Counted from the first letter of the stretch, positions 37,900 through 48,434 are shown. The stretch: 64,000 nucleotides of DNA from Bartonella sp. M0177 (GCF_016102285.1 NZ_JACFOY010000001.1:248001-312000), one strand, 5' to 3'. Made by a program: numbers and translations. Notes: generated by a model not told the origin, from the letters alone.

Positions 37900-39067
37900 C
37901 GTGGTTGTAGTAAACTGCGGTCAACGGCTGAAAGTTCAGCTAAATCCAATTTCACACATGGCCATAAGCCGGATTTTTGCCCGCAATTATCAGTCCGGAT
38001 AGAGAGTCGCCTTAGGACGGTGCGACTATTCGGCCGCACCCCTTAACGCCACTGCTAAAATTCACTGCAAATAGACTAATTGACATTGAATAAAATGCCG
38101 GAACGCCATGCACGATGATGGACGGAAAAGCCCACCATTACGGAGTGTCCGGAAAAGTTCGCCATGCATAGACTATCCGGAAATGTGCGGTTCTGCCCCG
38201 ATAAATTAGCTCCCTCTACCGGGAAGAGAAATAATCTGGTTGAACATGAGCGCGTTTCAAAGATGTGCCGGTTCAGTCATCTTTGCCCAAATGTTTAGAG
38301 AAATAGCTGTTAAAGATGTGATCTGACAACCTAAAGTCCTTCACGAGCCTGACTTGACCTCACCGTCGCGCGGCTATCGATGAAGAAGGTATTTCTTTCG
38401 AGGGCGAAGATGATGTCGAGCTTAAGATAAACAGCGGTAAACAGGTTTGGCATAGCTAGAACCTGCTTATTCTTGTGAGGAACAACAGCAAAAACTATCG
38501 TCTTCTGAGATAACGGACATCGGTGTTTGGGGGACAAAATTTATAACCGTCAAACTGACTCTATTTATTTCAAGCTGTTTCAGGCGGCCGATAAGAGAGC
38601 AATATTATTCGCGAACGGGCAAGAGCAGCACCTTTGCCACTTCCCACCGGTTTCCTCTATTATGCTACCAATGCTGAAAAATATCATTTTAAAGCAATAT
38701 GGATTTGTGAAATTTTTAGCTAAAGGTTTTTTTACTTCACTGCTCGGGATAATTGAAAATATCAGTCATTCACTGATTTTTCGAACTGCTTAAACCGCCA
38801 ATTTTTATTGTAGAATTCAGATGAGTGGTTTTCGGTCTTGCGAAAACGCTTCAAAATAAACGGGCGTATTATCGATCAAGGTTCATGAGCATTTGTCAGA
38901 ACGAGAGGGTATCATGCCCGGCAAATTCGACAGTTTTTCACGCAATGAATGACTATTAATTGAGTAAAAACACAACAATTTCAATATGCGGTTCTGATTC
39001 AAATTGCGGGAAAAGGGACGTTATCAGTTAAGACCTTGAATAAAAAGTTATCAATCAAGCCCCCAAA
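37900..39067. other. Gene-poor zone, possible remnant DNA
   Basis: About 1.17 kb with no gene I can support. Short frames exist at 38331-38537 (minus) and 38527-38793 (plus), but neither is recognisable. Structures seen: GGTGCG/CGCACC (38019-38040), a triple direct repeat (38117-38192), and an inverted repeat CAAAGATG/CATCTTTG (38258-38285). The picture fits decayed or mobile-element-derived sequence. Confidence 0.45.
38117..38192. repeat. Three direct repeats with 27-28 base period (IS21-end-like)
   Basis: Related units GACGGAAAAGCCCACC, TCCGGAAAAGTTCGCC and TCCGGAAATGTGCGG have their CGGAAA cores at 38123, 38150 and 38178. Arrays of TCCGGAAA-type repeats resemble the multiple transposase-binding repeats at the ends of IS21-family elements, from memory. 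No istA or istB frame is present. Confidence 0.4.
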
Positions 39068-39099
39068 TCAAAAAGGAAGCAACAGCGGTTGCTTCCTTT
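39068..39099 (-). terminator. Rho-independent terminator of dps
   Basis: On the minus strand, AAAGGAAGCAACC pairs with GTTGCTTCCTTT, with a T tract after it. Confidence 0.88.
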
Positions 39100-39138
39100 A
39101 AATCCCGATTTTCCATTCTTTTGGCAGAATGGATTGAA

Positions 39139-39627
39139 TTAAGCTTCCTGAACATGTGATTCAAGGAACCACAAGCTCTTATCAAGTTCACGCGAAGCTG
39201 CGGTAAAGATATCGGCAGTATCTGCATCCCCTGCGTCATCTGCTTCGTCAATTGCTTTACGCATATCATTGGCAGCATCGCCATAACGTTCGATCAAGGC
39301 CAAGAGATGATCATGCACTTTATAAATGTCTGTCGGGTAAGCTTTCAGCTTGGACGTACCGGCAACTGCTTGAACGGTACCCAAAGCAGTTCCACCCAGT
39401 TGTGCAACGCGTTCGGCAATAATATCGACATGTTCGTCAATTGCATCTCTAAAGCCGTCCAACATTTCGTGGACACCAATAAAGTTTGAGCCCTTCAAAT
39501 TCCAGTGGGCCTGTTTTGTAACGAGTGCCAAATCGATAAGCGTTGCGAGGTTTTTGTTCAACAACGCAATGGCAGTTGTTTTTGTGTTTGAAGGCATATC
39601 GTTACGAGTTTTGTGTGTTTTAATCAT
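39139..39627 (-). CDS. dps: DNA protection during starvation protein Dps
   Basis: A ferritin-like 12-mer that stores iron, consumes peroxide and can coat DNA. The 162-residue protein carries the inter-subunit ferroxidase motif in [20 protein letters not shown] and [27 protein letters not shown] ribosome-binding site precedes the ATG at 39627, and a TATATAG-like -10 lies about 30 bases upstream. Lys/Arg residues in the N-terminal tail may bind DNA. Monocistronic, flanked by non-coding DNA on both sides. Confidence 0.95.
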   Translation of the reverse strand: MIKTHKTRNDMPSNTKTTAIALLNKNLATLIDLALVTKQAHWNLKGSNFIGVHEMLDGFRDAIDEHVDIIAERVAQLGGTALGTVQAVAGTSKLKAYPTDIYKVHDHLLALIERYGDAANDMRKAIDEADDAGDADTADIFTAASRELDKSLWFLESHVQEA

Positions 39628-39659
39628 AATAATCTCCGCTTGAATTAAATCGCGTATCT

Positions 39660-40504
39660 ATATAACGCACCAAACGCCTGAAAGTTCCGCTTGGAATTTC
39701 TACCAGTGTCAAGCTGTCCCAGTGGTAGTGCGGTGATGCCTTTATAGAATACACCTTATAAAAAATAATCCAACAACAAATGGATGCAATAAATCAATTA
39801 ATTTTGAAAATAATTTACCATTATAGATTGTATAACATAAAGTTATGGAAATTTTATAAAAATTATCATGAATTTATATTTTTTAATTATTTTAATTCTA
39901 AAAAATTTGTCAAACGATGAAATCAGATATAGCTATTATATATCTGATATATTATAATATATATGAAACGCTTTTAATAAATTATATATAATTACTGCGT
40001 AACCGAAAAGCAAGATATAGCTGATAACCCATAAAAATAATAGAGAGATTTATTATTTGGAATAACCGGATATGATAAAATATTATTTTAGAATTTAAAC
40101 ATAAAGCAAATTTTATATATAAACAATAACGATATAAAACTGAAAATTATAAATATTAAAAAAATTGAAATTTATTTTTATAACGAATTAAAGATCAATA
40201 CTAAAATTTATATAAAATTTGTCACGTTTTATAAACTATAATTTTTGTTAAAACCGCTATTGAAATTATTTATTGCATATATCTTTGTCCGATTTTTTCC
40301 AGAACGAAAATACATACTCTTCGAAAATGAAAATTGTAAAAATCCTTTCCGGTAACTTTTATCAAATTTTGCCATTTTTCGTTCCCGTTTTGAAAAAATG
40401 GATTTTTGATCATTTTGATCTATAAGCCAAGAAAAGTTCAAAACCTATTGATTTAAAGTTATCGGTTCTTTCGTTTCCGTGAACAATGGTCTAATAGACA
40501 GCAA
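39660..40504. other. Very AT-rich intergenic region between dps and tsaB
   Basis: About 845 bases without a supported gene. The core from about 39770 to 40250 is roughly 80-85 percent A+T by eye, against mid-fifties for the window. It holds an inverted repeat ATCAGATATA/TATATCTGAT (39923-39948) and a second copy of GATATAGCT near 40015. No perfect DnaA box was seen. One short minus-strand frame (40229-40441) looks spurious. Confidence 0.65.
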
Positions 40505-41173
40505 ATGATTACGCTTGCCATAGATACAGCTTCTTTAAATTGCGCCGTTGCATTGATGCAAGACGGCAGGATTGTTGCGCGCGTAAGCGAACAAATTGGT
40601 AAAGGGCACGCCGAAAAGTTGATCGGGCAAATCATTGAGGCGTGCGGAATAGCAAAAATAGAGCTGTCATCTATCGACCGTATTGCCGTCAATATCGGTC
40701 CGGGGTCTTTTACAGGGGTGCGCATTGGTGTGGCAACGGCAAGAGGCCTCGCTCTGGCACTTGAAAAGCCCGCAATTGGTGTAAGTTCACTTGAAGCAAT
40801 CGGCTTTGAAGCGCATGGACATTTTCCAAAAAGCCATATTATTGCTCTGATAGATGCCGGTCGCGACATGGTCTATCGGCAAGATTTCGATGAAAATTTG
40901 CAACCCCTTGCTCCGGCTACAGTGCAAGATCGTGAAGACGTTGTTGCGACGCTTGATAAAAAGGCAATTCTTGCAGGTCCTTTTTCGAAAACTATTGCGC
41001 ATTTGGCAGGCTTTAAGGACAGTTCTGTTTGTTTTCTCGATGCGCCGGATGTGACAAGTTTTGCAAAATTGTCGCAAAACAAAGCGTCCGACGGTTCACC
41101 GAAACCGCTTTATTTGCGCGAGGCAGATGCAAAGCCGCAAACGAGTTTTTCCGTGCCAAGGAAAAAGGAATGA
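40505..41173 (+). CDS. tsaB: tRNA threonylcarbamoyladenosine biosynthesis protein TsaB
   Basis: A partner of TsaD and TsaE in making t6A37 of ANN-decoding tRNAs. The 222-residue ASKHA-fold protein begins ITLAIDTASLNCAVAL and contains INIGPGSFTGVRIGVATARGLALA and LIDAGRDMVYRQ. First gene of a tsaB-rimI-miaB run; its stop overlaps the rimI start (ATGA). Confidence 0.95.
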   Translation: MITLAIDTASLNCAVALMQDGRIVARVSEQIGKGHAEKLIGQIIEACGIAKIELSSIDRIAVNIGPGSFTGVRIGVATARGLALALEKPAIGVSSLEAIGFEAHGHFPKSHIIALIDAGRDMVYRQDFDENLQPLAPATVQDREDVVATLDKKAILAGPFSKTIAHLAGFKDSSVCFLDAPDVTSFAKLSQNKASDGSPKPLYLREADAKPQTSFSVPRKKE

Positions 41174-41661
41174 GGTCAGGACTTTTTTCAAAACCGGAAT
41201 ATATTGTCACTTCGATTACATCAGATGATAGTGATATTTTGCATGATATACACAAACAGTCATTTTATCATGCGTGGGATGAAACAGTTTTTGCGTCCTT
41301 TTTGGCTGATCCGCAAATTTCAGGTTTTATTGTGAGCCCCGAGGGTAAGCCCGGAAAGGTTTTGGGGTTCGTTCTCTGTCGGCTGGTTATCGACGAGGCA
41401 GAAATTATCACTATCGCAGTCCATCCCCGATTTCGCCAAAAAGGCTTGGGAAAAAAGCTTTTGGATGCAGTTTTTCGCTATCTCTATCAACAGCGGGCGA
41501 AAGTGCTTTTTCTGGAAGTCGATGCAAACAATAGCTCGGCACTTGCACTCTATAAAGGTTTCGGTTTCTATGAAGTCGGTCGTAGACCCGGTTATTATAA
41601 AACAGACAAAGGTCATAGTGATGCCTTGATCATGCGTAGAACCATTCAGCAAAAAGATTGA
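41170..41661 (+). CDS. rimI: Ribosomal-protein-alanine N-acetyltransferase RimI
   Basis: A GNAT enzyme of 163 residues that acetylates the N-terminal alanine of S18. Motifs are IITIAVHPRFRQKGLGKKLLDAV (acetyl-CoA loop) and FLEVDANNSSALALYKGFGFYEVGRRPGYY, the latter typical of RimI. The ATG at 41170 overlaps the tsaB stop and is preceded by AAAAAGGA; a longer frame inside tsaB is not credible. Confidence 0.93.
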   Translation: MRSGLFSKPEYIVTSITSDDSDILHDIHKQSFYHAWDETVFASFLADPQISGFIVSPEGKPGKVLGFVLCRLVIDEAEIITIAVHPRFRQKGLGKKLLDAVFRYLYQQRAKVLFLEVDANNSSALALYKGFGFYEVGRRPGYYKTDKGHSDALIMRRTIQQKD

Positions 41662-41692
41662 GATTTACTAGAAAACCGGATAAAAATATCCT

Positions 41693-43057
41693 ATGAGCGA
41701 AGCAAACAAAAAAATCGGCAATAGCCGCAAGGTCTTTATCAAGACTTATGGCTGTCAGATGAATGTCTATGATAGTGAACGCATGGGCGACAGTCTTGAC
41801 AGCGAGGGGTATGTGGCAACAGAAACTCCGGACGATGCTGATCTTATATTGCTCAATACGTGTCATATCCGTGAAAAAGCGGCTGAAAAACTTTATTCCG
41901 ATCTCGGACGCTTAAGAGTTATGCGCGAAGAAAGGGATCCTTCGCGGCCATTAACAATAGGTGTCACAGGTTGTGTTGCCCAAGCCGAGGGGGCCGAAAT
42001 TTTGCGCCGTGCACCAACAGTCGATTTGGTTGTGGGGCCGCAAACCTATCACCGGTTGCCTGAATTGTTGCGCAAGGTTCATGAAGGACAAAAGGTTGTT
42101 GAAACCGAATATGCAGTCGAAGATAAATTTGCCCATCTTCCACACCATAATCGGCGGGCTGTCCAGAAGCGGGGGGTTACAGCATTTTTGACGGTTCAGG
42201 AAGGCTGCGACAAATTTTGTACATTCTGCGTGGTTCCCTACACGCGCGGGTCGGAAGTTTCCCGTCCGTTAGAACAGATCATGAGCGAGGCACGTGAACT
42301 TGTCGACGCGGGGGTAAAAGAAATCACCTTGCTTGGGCAAAATGTCAACGCCTGGCATGGCGTTTCGGCAGACGGAGATGTTTTGCGTCTCGGAGACCTT
42401 CTTTATCAGCTTGCCAAAATCGATGGGCTTAAACGCCTCCGTTATACAACAAGCCACCCGAGGGATATGGACGACAGTCTTATTGCTGCTCACAAAAATC
42501 TCGGAATGCTGATGCCTTATCTTCACCTTCCGGTTCAATCCGGCTCTGACCGGATCCTTAAAGCGATGAATCGTCAGCATAAAGCGGATGATTATCTGCA
42601 TCTTATTGACCGCATTCGTAAAGCGCGTCCCGATATTGCATTTTCAGGTGATTTTATTGTCGGCTTTCCGGGAGAAACCGACGAAGATTTCGAAGCAACG
42701 ATGAAGCTTGTTCAAGAAGTAGGATATAGTTCTGCCTATTCATTCAAATATTCGCCACGTCCGGGGACACCGGGCGCAACAATGAAAGGCCATATAGAGG
42801 AGAAGGTAAAAGACGAACGCCTCCAGCGCTTGCAAGCCCTTATTCTCGAACAACAACATCAATTTTTGCAATCGAAAATCGGTAAGCGGATTGAAGTCCT
42901 CGTTGAAAAAGCTGGTCGCCATGAAGGGCAGATGGTCGGTCGCTCGCCGTGGTTGTTGCCTGTTGCTGTTTCAACAAATGCAAAAATTGGCGAAATTATC
43001 GCGGTTGATATAACTGACGCATCATCCAACAGTCTCCTCGGCCGTGCAGTAAATTGA
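41693..43057 (+). CDS. miaB: tRNA-2-methylthio-N6-dimethylallyladenosine synthase MiaB
   Basis: A radical-SAM methylthiotransferase acting on A37 of tRNA. The 454-residue protein has the N-terminal UPF0004 domain ([40 protein letters not shown] with three cluster cysteines), the radical SAM motif CDKFCTFC and a C-terminal TRAM domain. It is 31 bases after rimI. Confidence 0.97.
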   Translation: MSEANKKIGNSRKVFIKTYGCQMNVYDSERMGDSLDSEGYVATETPDDADLILLNTCHIREKAAEKLYSDLGRLRVMREERDPSRPLTIGVTGCVAQAEGAEILRRAPTVDLVVGPQTYHRLPELLRKVHEGQKVVETEYAVEDKFAHLPHHNRRAVQKRGVTAFLTVQEGCDKFCTFCVVPYTRGSEVSRPLEQIMSEARELVDAGVKEITLLGQNVNAWHGVSADGDVLRLGDLLYQLAKIDGLKRLRYTTSHPRDMDDSLIAAHKNLGMLMPYLHLPVQSGSDRILKAMNRQHKADDYLHLIDRIRKARPDIAFSGDFIVGFPGETDEDFEATMKLVQEVGYSSAYSFKYSPRPGTPGATMKGHIEEKVKDERLQRLQALILEQQHQFLQSKIGKRIEVLVEKAGRHEGQMVGRSPWLLPVAVSTNAKIGEIIAVDITDASSNSLLGRAVN

Positions 43058-43187
43058 ATATTTTTTCAAGTTCGATCGAATTTCATAGCGGATTCATCGG
43101 CGGATTAAGTAACGTGAATAAAGCAGGTTTCCTTTTCACTATAATTTTATATATTCTTATCCAAATATGTTTTTTCAGGAGACAAGG

Positions 43188-44324
43188 TTGAAGAATTCAA
43201 CCGAAACAAAAAAGACGGTCAAGACAGGTAAAAACGGGCCAATGAAAGAGTCCGATAAAAATGGTGTCGACGATGCTTCTGTTAAAAAAAGAGCATCCGA
43301 TACAGATCATATTGTTCTGGTTTTCGAGGATAACCAGCAGGCAAATATCGTTTTTGGCCAATTTGACGAGAACCTCGCCCGCATCGAACAAAAACTGGGT
43401 CTGGATATCCGTGCACAGGGAAATGAAGTATCAATCCGGGGAGACAAACAGGATATCGAAATTGCCCGCCGGTCTCTCGACCAACTTTATGAACTTGCAA
43501 AAACCGGCTTGCAACCGGGGTTGTCGGATGTGGATGGTGCAATAGCAATTGCTTCTTCTATGAACGAGCAAGCCGATCGGGAAAAGTCTGAAAATGGTTC
43601 CCCGAAAGTGACACCAGCCCATATATCAACGCGCAAAAAAACAATTTATGCACGGACACCAATGCAGGATGCCTATATGCGGGCGTTACAACGTGCCGAA
43701 CTTGTTTTCGGCGTTGGTCCGGCGGGTACCGGAAAAACCTATCTTGCAGTGGCACACGCGGCAATGTTGCTCGAACGTGGACTTGTGGAGCGTATCATCT
43801 TGTCGCGTCCTGCCGTTGAAGCTGGCGAAAGATTGGGCTTTTTGCCCGGTGATATGAAGGAAAAAGTCGATCCTTATCTGCGTCCTCTTTATGATGCACT
43901 TTATGACATGATGCCGGCCGAAAAAATCGAACGTGCCATGGCGGCCGATATTATCGAAATCGCTCCGCTTGCTTTTATGCGTGGTCGTACACTTGCCCAC
44001 TCTGCCGTTATTCTCGACGAGGCACAAAATACAACATCGATGCAGATGAAAATGTTTTTGACCCGTCTTGGAGAAGGGTCACGTATGATCGTGACAGGAG
44101 ACCCTAGCCAGATCGATTTGCCTTTCGGACAAAAATCGGGTCTTACCGAAGCGATGCGCATCCTTGGCACTATTGATGATATTGTGACGGTGCATTTTAC
44201 CGAGGCAGATGTTGTGCGCCATCCATTGGTAACAGCTATTGTTACTGCATATGATCAAGACGCCCGTCTGCACTCGAAGAATCGTGCTCAAGATAATAAT
44301 AAAGCAAAGAACTTGGAAAAATGA
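43188..44324 (+). CDS. phoH: PhoH family ATPase (YbeZ-like)
   Basis: A KH-like N-terminal domain (about residues 45-120) followed by a PhoH ATPase domain with Walker A GVGPAGTGKTYLAVAHA and Walker B-type AVILDEAQNTT. It is linked to YbeY in rRNA maturation by conserved proximity. The likely start is TTG at 43188, because AGGAG lies 7 bases upstream and within the longer frame; an ATG at 43167 opens that frame and another lies at 43242. ybeY overlaps its end. Confidence 0.9.
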   Translation: MKNSTETKKTVKTGKNGPMKESDKNGVDDASVKKRASDTDHIVLVFEDNQQANIVFGQFDENLARIEQKLGLDIRAQGNEVSIRGDKQDIEIARRSLDQLYELAKTGLQPGLSDVDGAIAIASSMNEQADREKSENGSPKVTPAHISTRKKTIYARTPMQDAYMRALQRAELVFGVGPAGTGKTYLAVAHAAMLLERGLVERIILSRPAVEAGERLGFLPGDMKEKVDPYLRPLYDALYDMMPAEKIERAMAADIIEIAPLAFMRGRTLAHSAVILDEAQNTTSMQMKMFLTRLGEGSRMIVTGDPSQIDLPFGQKSGLTEAMRILGTIDDIVTVHFTEADVVRHPLVTAIVTAYDQDARLHSKNRAQDNNKAKNLEK

Positions 44325-44791
44325 CAGTGCATTATGACATGGCAATCAATGCTGAAGGCTGGCAAAACAAGGAGAGTTTAAGACGGCTCGTTGACAGTGT
44401 GTTGCAAGCGACATTGCAGGAGCTCGGCTTTGACAATATTGATAGCGAACTGAGCCTTGTTTTTACCAATGATGCCGATATCCGCGAGATAAACGGGAAA
44501 TGGCGCCACATCGACAAGGCCACCAATGTTTTGTCATTTCCGGCTTTTGCTCTTCAACCGGGGCAAGAGCCCGGAGAGATTTTGGGTGATATTGTCATTG
44601 CACGTGAAACGGTTGAACGTGAGGCTGCGGAGGAAGATAAGAGCTTTGATGATCATCTGAGCCATCTTGTTGTTCACGGTCTCCTTCATTTGATGGGGTA
44701 TGATCACCAGAATGACGACGAAGCAGAGCAAATGGAAACCTTGGAGAGAAAAATTTTAGCCTCTCTTGGTATTTCGGATCCTTATCTATGA
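44321..44791 (+). CDS. ybeY: Endoribonuclease YbeY
   Basis: A metal-dependent endoribonuclease for 16S rRNA 3'-end maturation and ribosome quality control. The 156-residue protein has the zinc triad motif HGLLHLMGYDH near residues 115-125 and the conserved INGKWRHIDKATNVLSFP. It overlaps the end of phoH by four bases (ATGA). Confidence 0.96.
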   Translation: MTVHYDMAINAEGWQNKESLRRLVDSVLQATLQELGFDNIDSELSLVFTNDADIREINGKWRHIDKATNVLSFPAFALQPGQEPGEILGDIVIARETVEREAAEEDKSFDDHLSHLVVHGLLHLMGYDHQNDDEAEQMETLERKILASLGISDPYL

Positions 44792-44910
44792 TTAAATAAA
44801 GGCAAGTGTTGCTATTATGCGTCTATACATATATTAGAGAAATATATGTCCTAGATTAATAACAAGAAAACTGACACAATTTACTTCGCATATTGTAATT
44901 TTAAGAAGCC

Positions 44911-45918
44911 ATGACGGAAAAAACAGATAGTTCAATTGACGAAGAGTCCGGTAGGTCATCAACAGGGCAAAACTCTTCACGGTCGCAATCAGGTGAAAAG
45001 AAGTCTTTATTTGCCAATCTCTTTTCTTTTTTGCGCTCGCGTAACAATTCGACTTTGCGTGAAGATCTGACAGATGCCCTTTCCGAGGGGGAAGGCGAAA
45101 CAAACGCTCTTTTTTCACCTGAAGAGCGTCTTATGCTCAATAACATTTTGCGTCTTCGGGAAACGCGCGTCGAGGATGTTATGATTCCGCGTTCCGAAAT
45201 CGAAGCGCTTGATATTTCGACAACTTTGGCCGAGGCATTGATAGAATTTGAAAAATCGGGCCATTCGCGTATGCCGGTCTATTCGGAAAGCCTCGATGAT
45301 CCGCGCGGGATGTTGCATATCCGTGATGTCTTGAATTACATCACAAGGAAAGCGCAAAGCGGGGAAAAAGAAGGCGTTCTCGATTTTTCCAAAATTGATC
45401 TTTCACAGGCTGTCGGTAATCTTGAACTGATACGCAGTGTTCTTTTTGTTCCGGGATCTATGTTGGCCGGACAATTGTTGACGCGTATGCAGGCAACGCG
45501 AACACAAATGGCGTTGATTATTGATGAATATGGAGGAACGGACGGGCTCGCTTCTATGGAAGATATTGTCGAGCTGGTTGTGGGCGATATCGAAGATGAA
45601 CACGACGATGTCGACATGTCCATTATCAAAGAAGCAGAAAATAGATGGCTTGTGGATGCAAGCGCCGATCTCGACGAGGTCGGAAAAGCTTTGGGACCAG
45701 GGTTCAAAATTGGTGAACATGGAGATGATGTTGATACAATTGGCGGTTTGATTGTTTCGACTTTAGACCGGATACCGGCAAAAGGTGAAGTTATAGAAGC
45801 CGTTCCCGGTTACCAGTTCCGCATTTTGGAGGCCGATAAACGACGCATTAAACGGATCAGGATTCAACCGTTACAAAATCACCCGAAACAGGAGGGTGCG
45901 GCTGTTCCATCCGATTAA
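44911..45918 (+). CDS. CorC/HlyC-type CBS domain protein
   Basis: A 335-residue soluble protein: a charged Ser-rich N-terminal region, paired CBS domains (ETRVEDVMIPRSEIEALD and the MALIIDEYGGTDGLASMEDIVE region) and a C-terminal CorC_HlyC domain (WLVDASADLDEVGKALG onward). There is no N-terminal DUF21 membrane domain. Homologues between ybeY and lnt are annotated as hemolysin or magnesium/cobalt efflux proteins (CorC/TlyC); a role in divalent-cation homeostasis is likely but not proven. Confidence 0.9.
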   Translation: MTEKTDSSIDEESGRSSTGQNSSRSQSGEKKSLFANLFSFLRSRNNSTLREDLTDALSEGEGETNALFSPEERLMLNNILRLRETRVEDVMIPRSEIEALDISTTLAEALIEFEKSGHSRMPVYSESLDDPRGMLHIRDVLNYITRKAQSGEKEGVLDFSKIDLSQAVGNLELIRSVLFVPGSMLAGQLLTRMQATRTQMALIIDEYGGTDGLASMEDIVELVVGDIEDEHDDVDMSIIKEAENRWLVDASADLDEVGKALGPGFKIGEHGDDVDTIGGLIVSTLDRIPAKGEVIEAVPGYQFRILEADKRRIKRIRIQPLQNHPKQEGAAVPSD

Positions 45919-46050
45919 GCAACTATTGTTTTCAATCTTCTTTTCTGGAAGTGGCTAAGATTCAATAGACGTTTACGAATAAGCACTTCGAAGTGGTTTG
46001 TTTATCTTGTGTCGAAATTTTAGGGATGGAAAGATACGAGGGGAGCAGGA

Positions 46051-47673
46051 ATGCGTATTTTGGCAACAGCCACCTCTTATATGAAGACATTACAAGGGCC
46101 GAAACGACAGCTCCTGAGCTTTGTGTGTGGTGGAATTACCGCTTTTGCATTAGCGCCCTTTTATCTGTTTCCTTTGGCTTTTTTTACTTTTCCGATACTT
46201 GTCTTATTGCTTGATAATATCGCTTGTAAAACGTGTCGGAAGCAACGTTTCAAGCTTGCCTTTTTTACCTCCTTCAGCTTTGCCTTCGGTTATTTTGTTT
46301 TTGGTCTTTGGTGGCTTTCGAGCGCTATGCTCATTGACCCCGTAAGCTTCGGCTGGGCTATCCCGTTAGCAATATTCGGGCTACCATTTTATCTTGCACT
46401 TTATTGGGGATTTGCTGGCGGCGTTGCTATTGTCTTTTGGCGTGAAGGACTGTCACGTATATTTGTTTTGGCACTTGCTTTGGGGGTGGCAGAGCTTTTG
46501 CGCTCCATTATGTTTACCGGTTTTCCATGGAACGCAATCGGTTACACAATAATGCCGACACCACTTTTTATGCAGTCCGATGCAGTGGTGGGTTTATATG
46601 CAATGAACACTCTTGCTGTGCTTCTTTATTCGCTGCCAGCCACTCTGATTGATAAAAGCGGGCAATGGCTTGCACTTGGCATAGGCCTTGTTCTTTTTTG
46701 CACCCACACCGGATTTGGTATTGTCCGCCTCTATAACGCGCCTCCTATAGAAAGTTATGACAGGGCCGACCGATGGGTAAGGTTGGTACAACCGTCCATC
46801 AAACAGGACGAAAAACTTGATAACGAAGTGCGCTATGCGATGTTTGATGCCCATATGCAACTGAGCAAAAAACCGTTGACAGATGGTGCCCATGAACCCG
46901 CCTATATTGTGTGGCCAGAAACTGCAGTGCCCTATATTCTCGATTATGTTCCGGAAGCAAAAATGCGCATTGCATCACTGCTTCGGCCCGATCAATGGGC
47001 AATTGTCGGGGCGGTACGCAGCAGTGGCCGGCCGAATGATGAAAATAATAAATATTTTAATACTATATCTGTTATTGATAGTAATGGTGATGTTCTTGCG
47101 TCCTCGGACAAGGTGCATCTCGTTCCATTCGGTGAATATTTGCCTTTCCAACAAATATTCGACCGAATAGGTCTCCACGCTTTGGCGGTAATGGCAGGCG
47201 GCTATAGCAATAGCCCGATACGGAAAACTGTGACACTACCAGATGGATTTGTTTATCTGCCGATGATTTGTTACGAGGTCATATTCCCGAACGGTATGGG
47301 ATATGAAGGCGATAAACCGCAAGCAATTTTGAATCTTACCAATGATGCATGGTTTGGCGTTACGCCCGGTCCTTATCAACATTTCGATCAGGCACGTTTA
47401 CGCGCTGTTGAAATGGGAATTCCTCTCATTCGTGCAGCTAATAACGGTGTATCGGCAGTCGTTGATCCTTATGGGCGAATCGTCAGATCATTGGGCCAGA
47501 ATTTAGTCGGTGTGATTGATGCTCCAATCCCTGCTGCGATTGTTCCGATATGGAACAAAGGTCCAAATTTTTTTCACGCTTTTATAGCGTTTTTTGTTAT
47601 ACTGATATTCAGTATAATGTTCCGTTATGCAAAAAACGGTCGTTCGATTGACAAGTTAGAACCAATGGGATGA
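46051..47673 (+). CDS. lnt: Apolipoprotein N-acyltransferase
   Basis: The inner-membrane enzyme that adds the third acyl chain to lipoproteins. The 540-residue protein has several N-terminal transmembrane helices and a periplasmic nitrilase domain with the catalytic Glu in YIVWPETAVPY, Lys in SSDKVHLVPFGEYLPF and Cys in LPMICYEVIFPNG, plus a final helix near residues 510-530. An AGGA-like site precedes the ATG at 46051. Confidence 0.96.
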   Translation: MRILATATSYMKTLQGPKRQLLSFVCGGITAFALAPFYLFPLAFFTFPILVLLLDNIACKTCRKQRFKLAFFTSFSFAFGYFVFGLWWLSSAMLIDPVSFGWAIPLAIFGLPFYLALYWGFAGGVAIVFWREGLSRIFVLALALGVAELLRSIMFTGFPWNAIGYTIMPTPLFMQSDAVVGLYAMNTLAVLLYSLPATLIDKSGQWLALGIGLVLFCTHTGFGIVRLYNAPPIESYDRADRWVRLVQPSIKQDEKLDNEVRYAMFDAHMQLSKKPLTDGAHEPAYIVWPETAVPYILDYVPEAKMRIASLLRPDQWAIVGAVRSSGRPNDENNKYFNTISVIDSNGDVLASSDKVHLVPFGEYLPFQQIFDRIGLHALAVMAGGYSNSPIRKTVTLPDGFVYLPMICYEVIFPNGMGYEGDKPQAILNLTNDAWFGVTPGPYQHFDQARLRAVEMGIPLIRAANNGVSAVVDPYGRIVRSLGQNLVGVIDAPIPAAIVPIWNKGPNFFHAFIAFFVILIFSIMFRYAKNGRSIDKLEPMG

Positions 47674-47789
47674 TATGAGGAAAAATTGTGGTCCAGCGGG
47701 GGACCGATATTAAAACCCATGAACAATAATCATATAAATCGGTTTGAATTTATGAAGATGGATCAACATTGACGCGAGAAAGTTGAATT

Positions 47790-48203
47790 ATGGCCTCACT
47801 CAAAAAAACACCCGCCCCAACAGACGTCTATGTGGGTAGCCGTATAAGATTGCGGCGCAATATGCTTGGGCTCAGTCAGGAAAAACTGGGTGAGCAATTG
47901 GGTATTACATTCCAGCAAATACAGAAATATGAAAAAGGTACCAACCGCGTTGGTGCAAGCCGTCTTCAGGCTATTTCCGAAATTCTGGACGTGCCCGTAT
48001 CCTATTTTTTTGAAGAGGCTCCCGGTGCCCGTTCGGCAGAAGGGTTTCGCGAAGATGACAATAATTTTATGGACTTTTGTTCAAGTAACGAAGGCATTCA
48101 ACTTCTTCGTGCGTTTACCAATATAAAAGATCCGAAAGTTCGTCGTAAGATTATCGATTTGGCAAAGGCCTTATCCGAAGACGAAACTCTTAATCAGCTT
48201 TAA
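47790..48203 (+). CDS. XRE-family helix-turn-helix regulator
   Basis: A 137-residue protein with an N-terminal Cro/CI-type HTH (about residues 16-70): VGSRIRLRRNMLGLSQEKLGEQLGITF with the recognition helix FQQIQKYEKGTNRVG. The C-terminal part is short and acidic. Close homologues lie between lnt and metK across Hyphomicrobiales; regulatory targets are not evident from the sequence. Confidence 0.9.
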   Translation: MASLKKTPAPTDVYVGSRIRLRRNMLGLSQEKLGEQLGITFQQIQKYEKGTNRVGASRLQAISEILDVPVSYFFEEAPGARSAEGFREDDNNFMDFCSSNEGIQLLRAFTNIKDPKVRRKIIDLAKALSEDETLNQL

Positions 48204-48434
48204 GTGATTTTTAAAAATGATTTAGGACACGCAGAATCGTTTTTATTTTTTAATTTTTATTATTGATTTTGCTTGCTGCTTTGTTGTCCTTTAGTGATGG
48301 ATAAAAGCTTGATAAGACACTGAAAGATGACAGGATATTGTGTGTTAAGTGCGTTTATCACATTTATTTCGTGCTCCGGACCAAAACGGCATTGACGCAA
48401 TTCAACAAGCTTGGCAAATAGAGCAACTGTCGTT

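Noticed and set aside
38331..38793. Two small frames (68 and 88 codons) in the gene-poor zone
   Set aside because: Neither shows a ribosome-binding site, domain or familiar sequence. Treated as part of possible remnant DNA rather than as genes.
40229..40441. 70-codon minus-strand frame next to the AT-rich island
   Set aside because: Low-complexity Lys/Asn/Phe composition driven by AT content, and no start context or similarity.
43167..43187. ATG at 43167 as the phoH start
   Set aside because: The AGGAG that should serve as the ribosome-binding site lies inside this extension, and a TTG at ideal spacing follows, so the shorter start is preferred.
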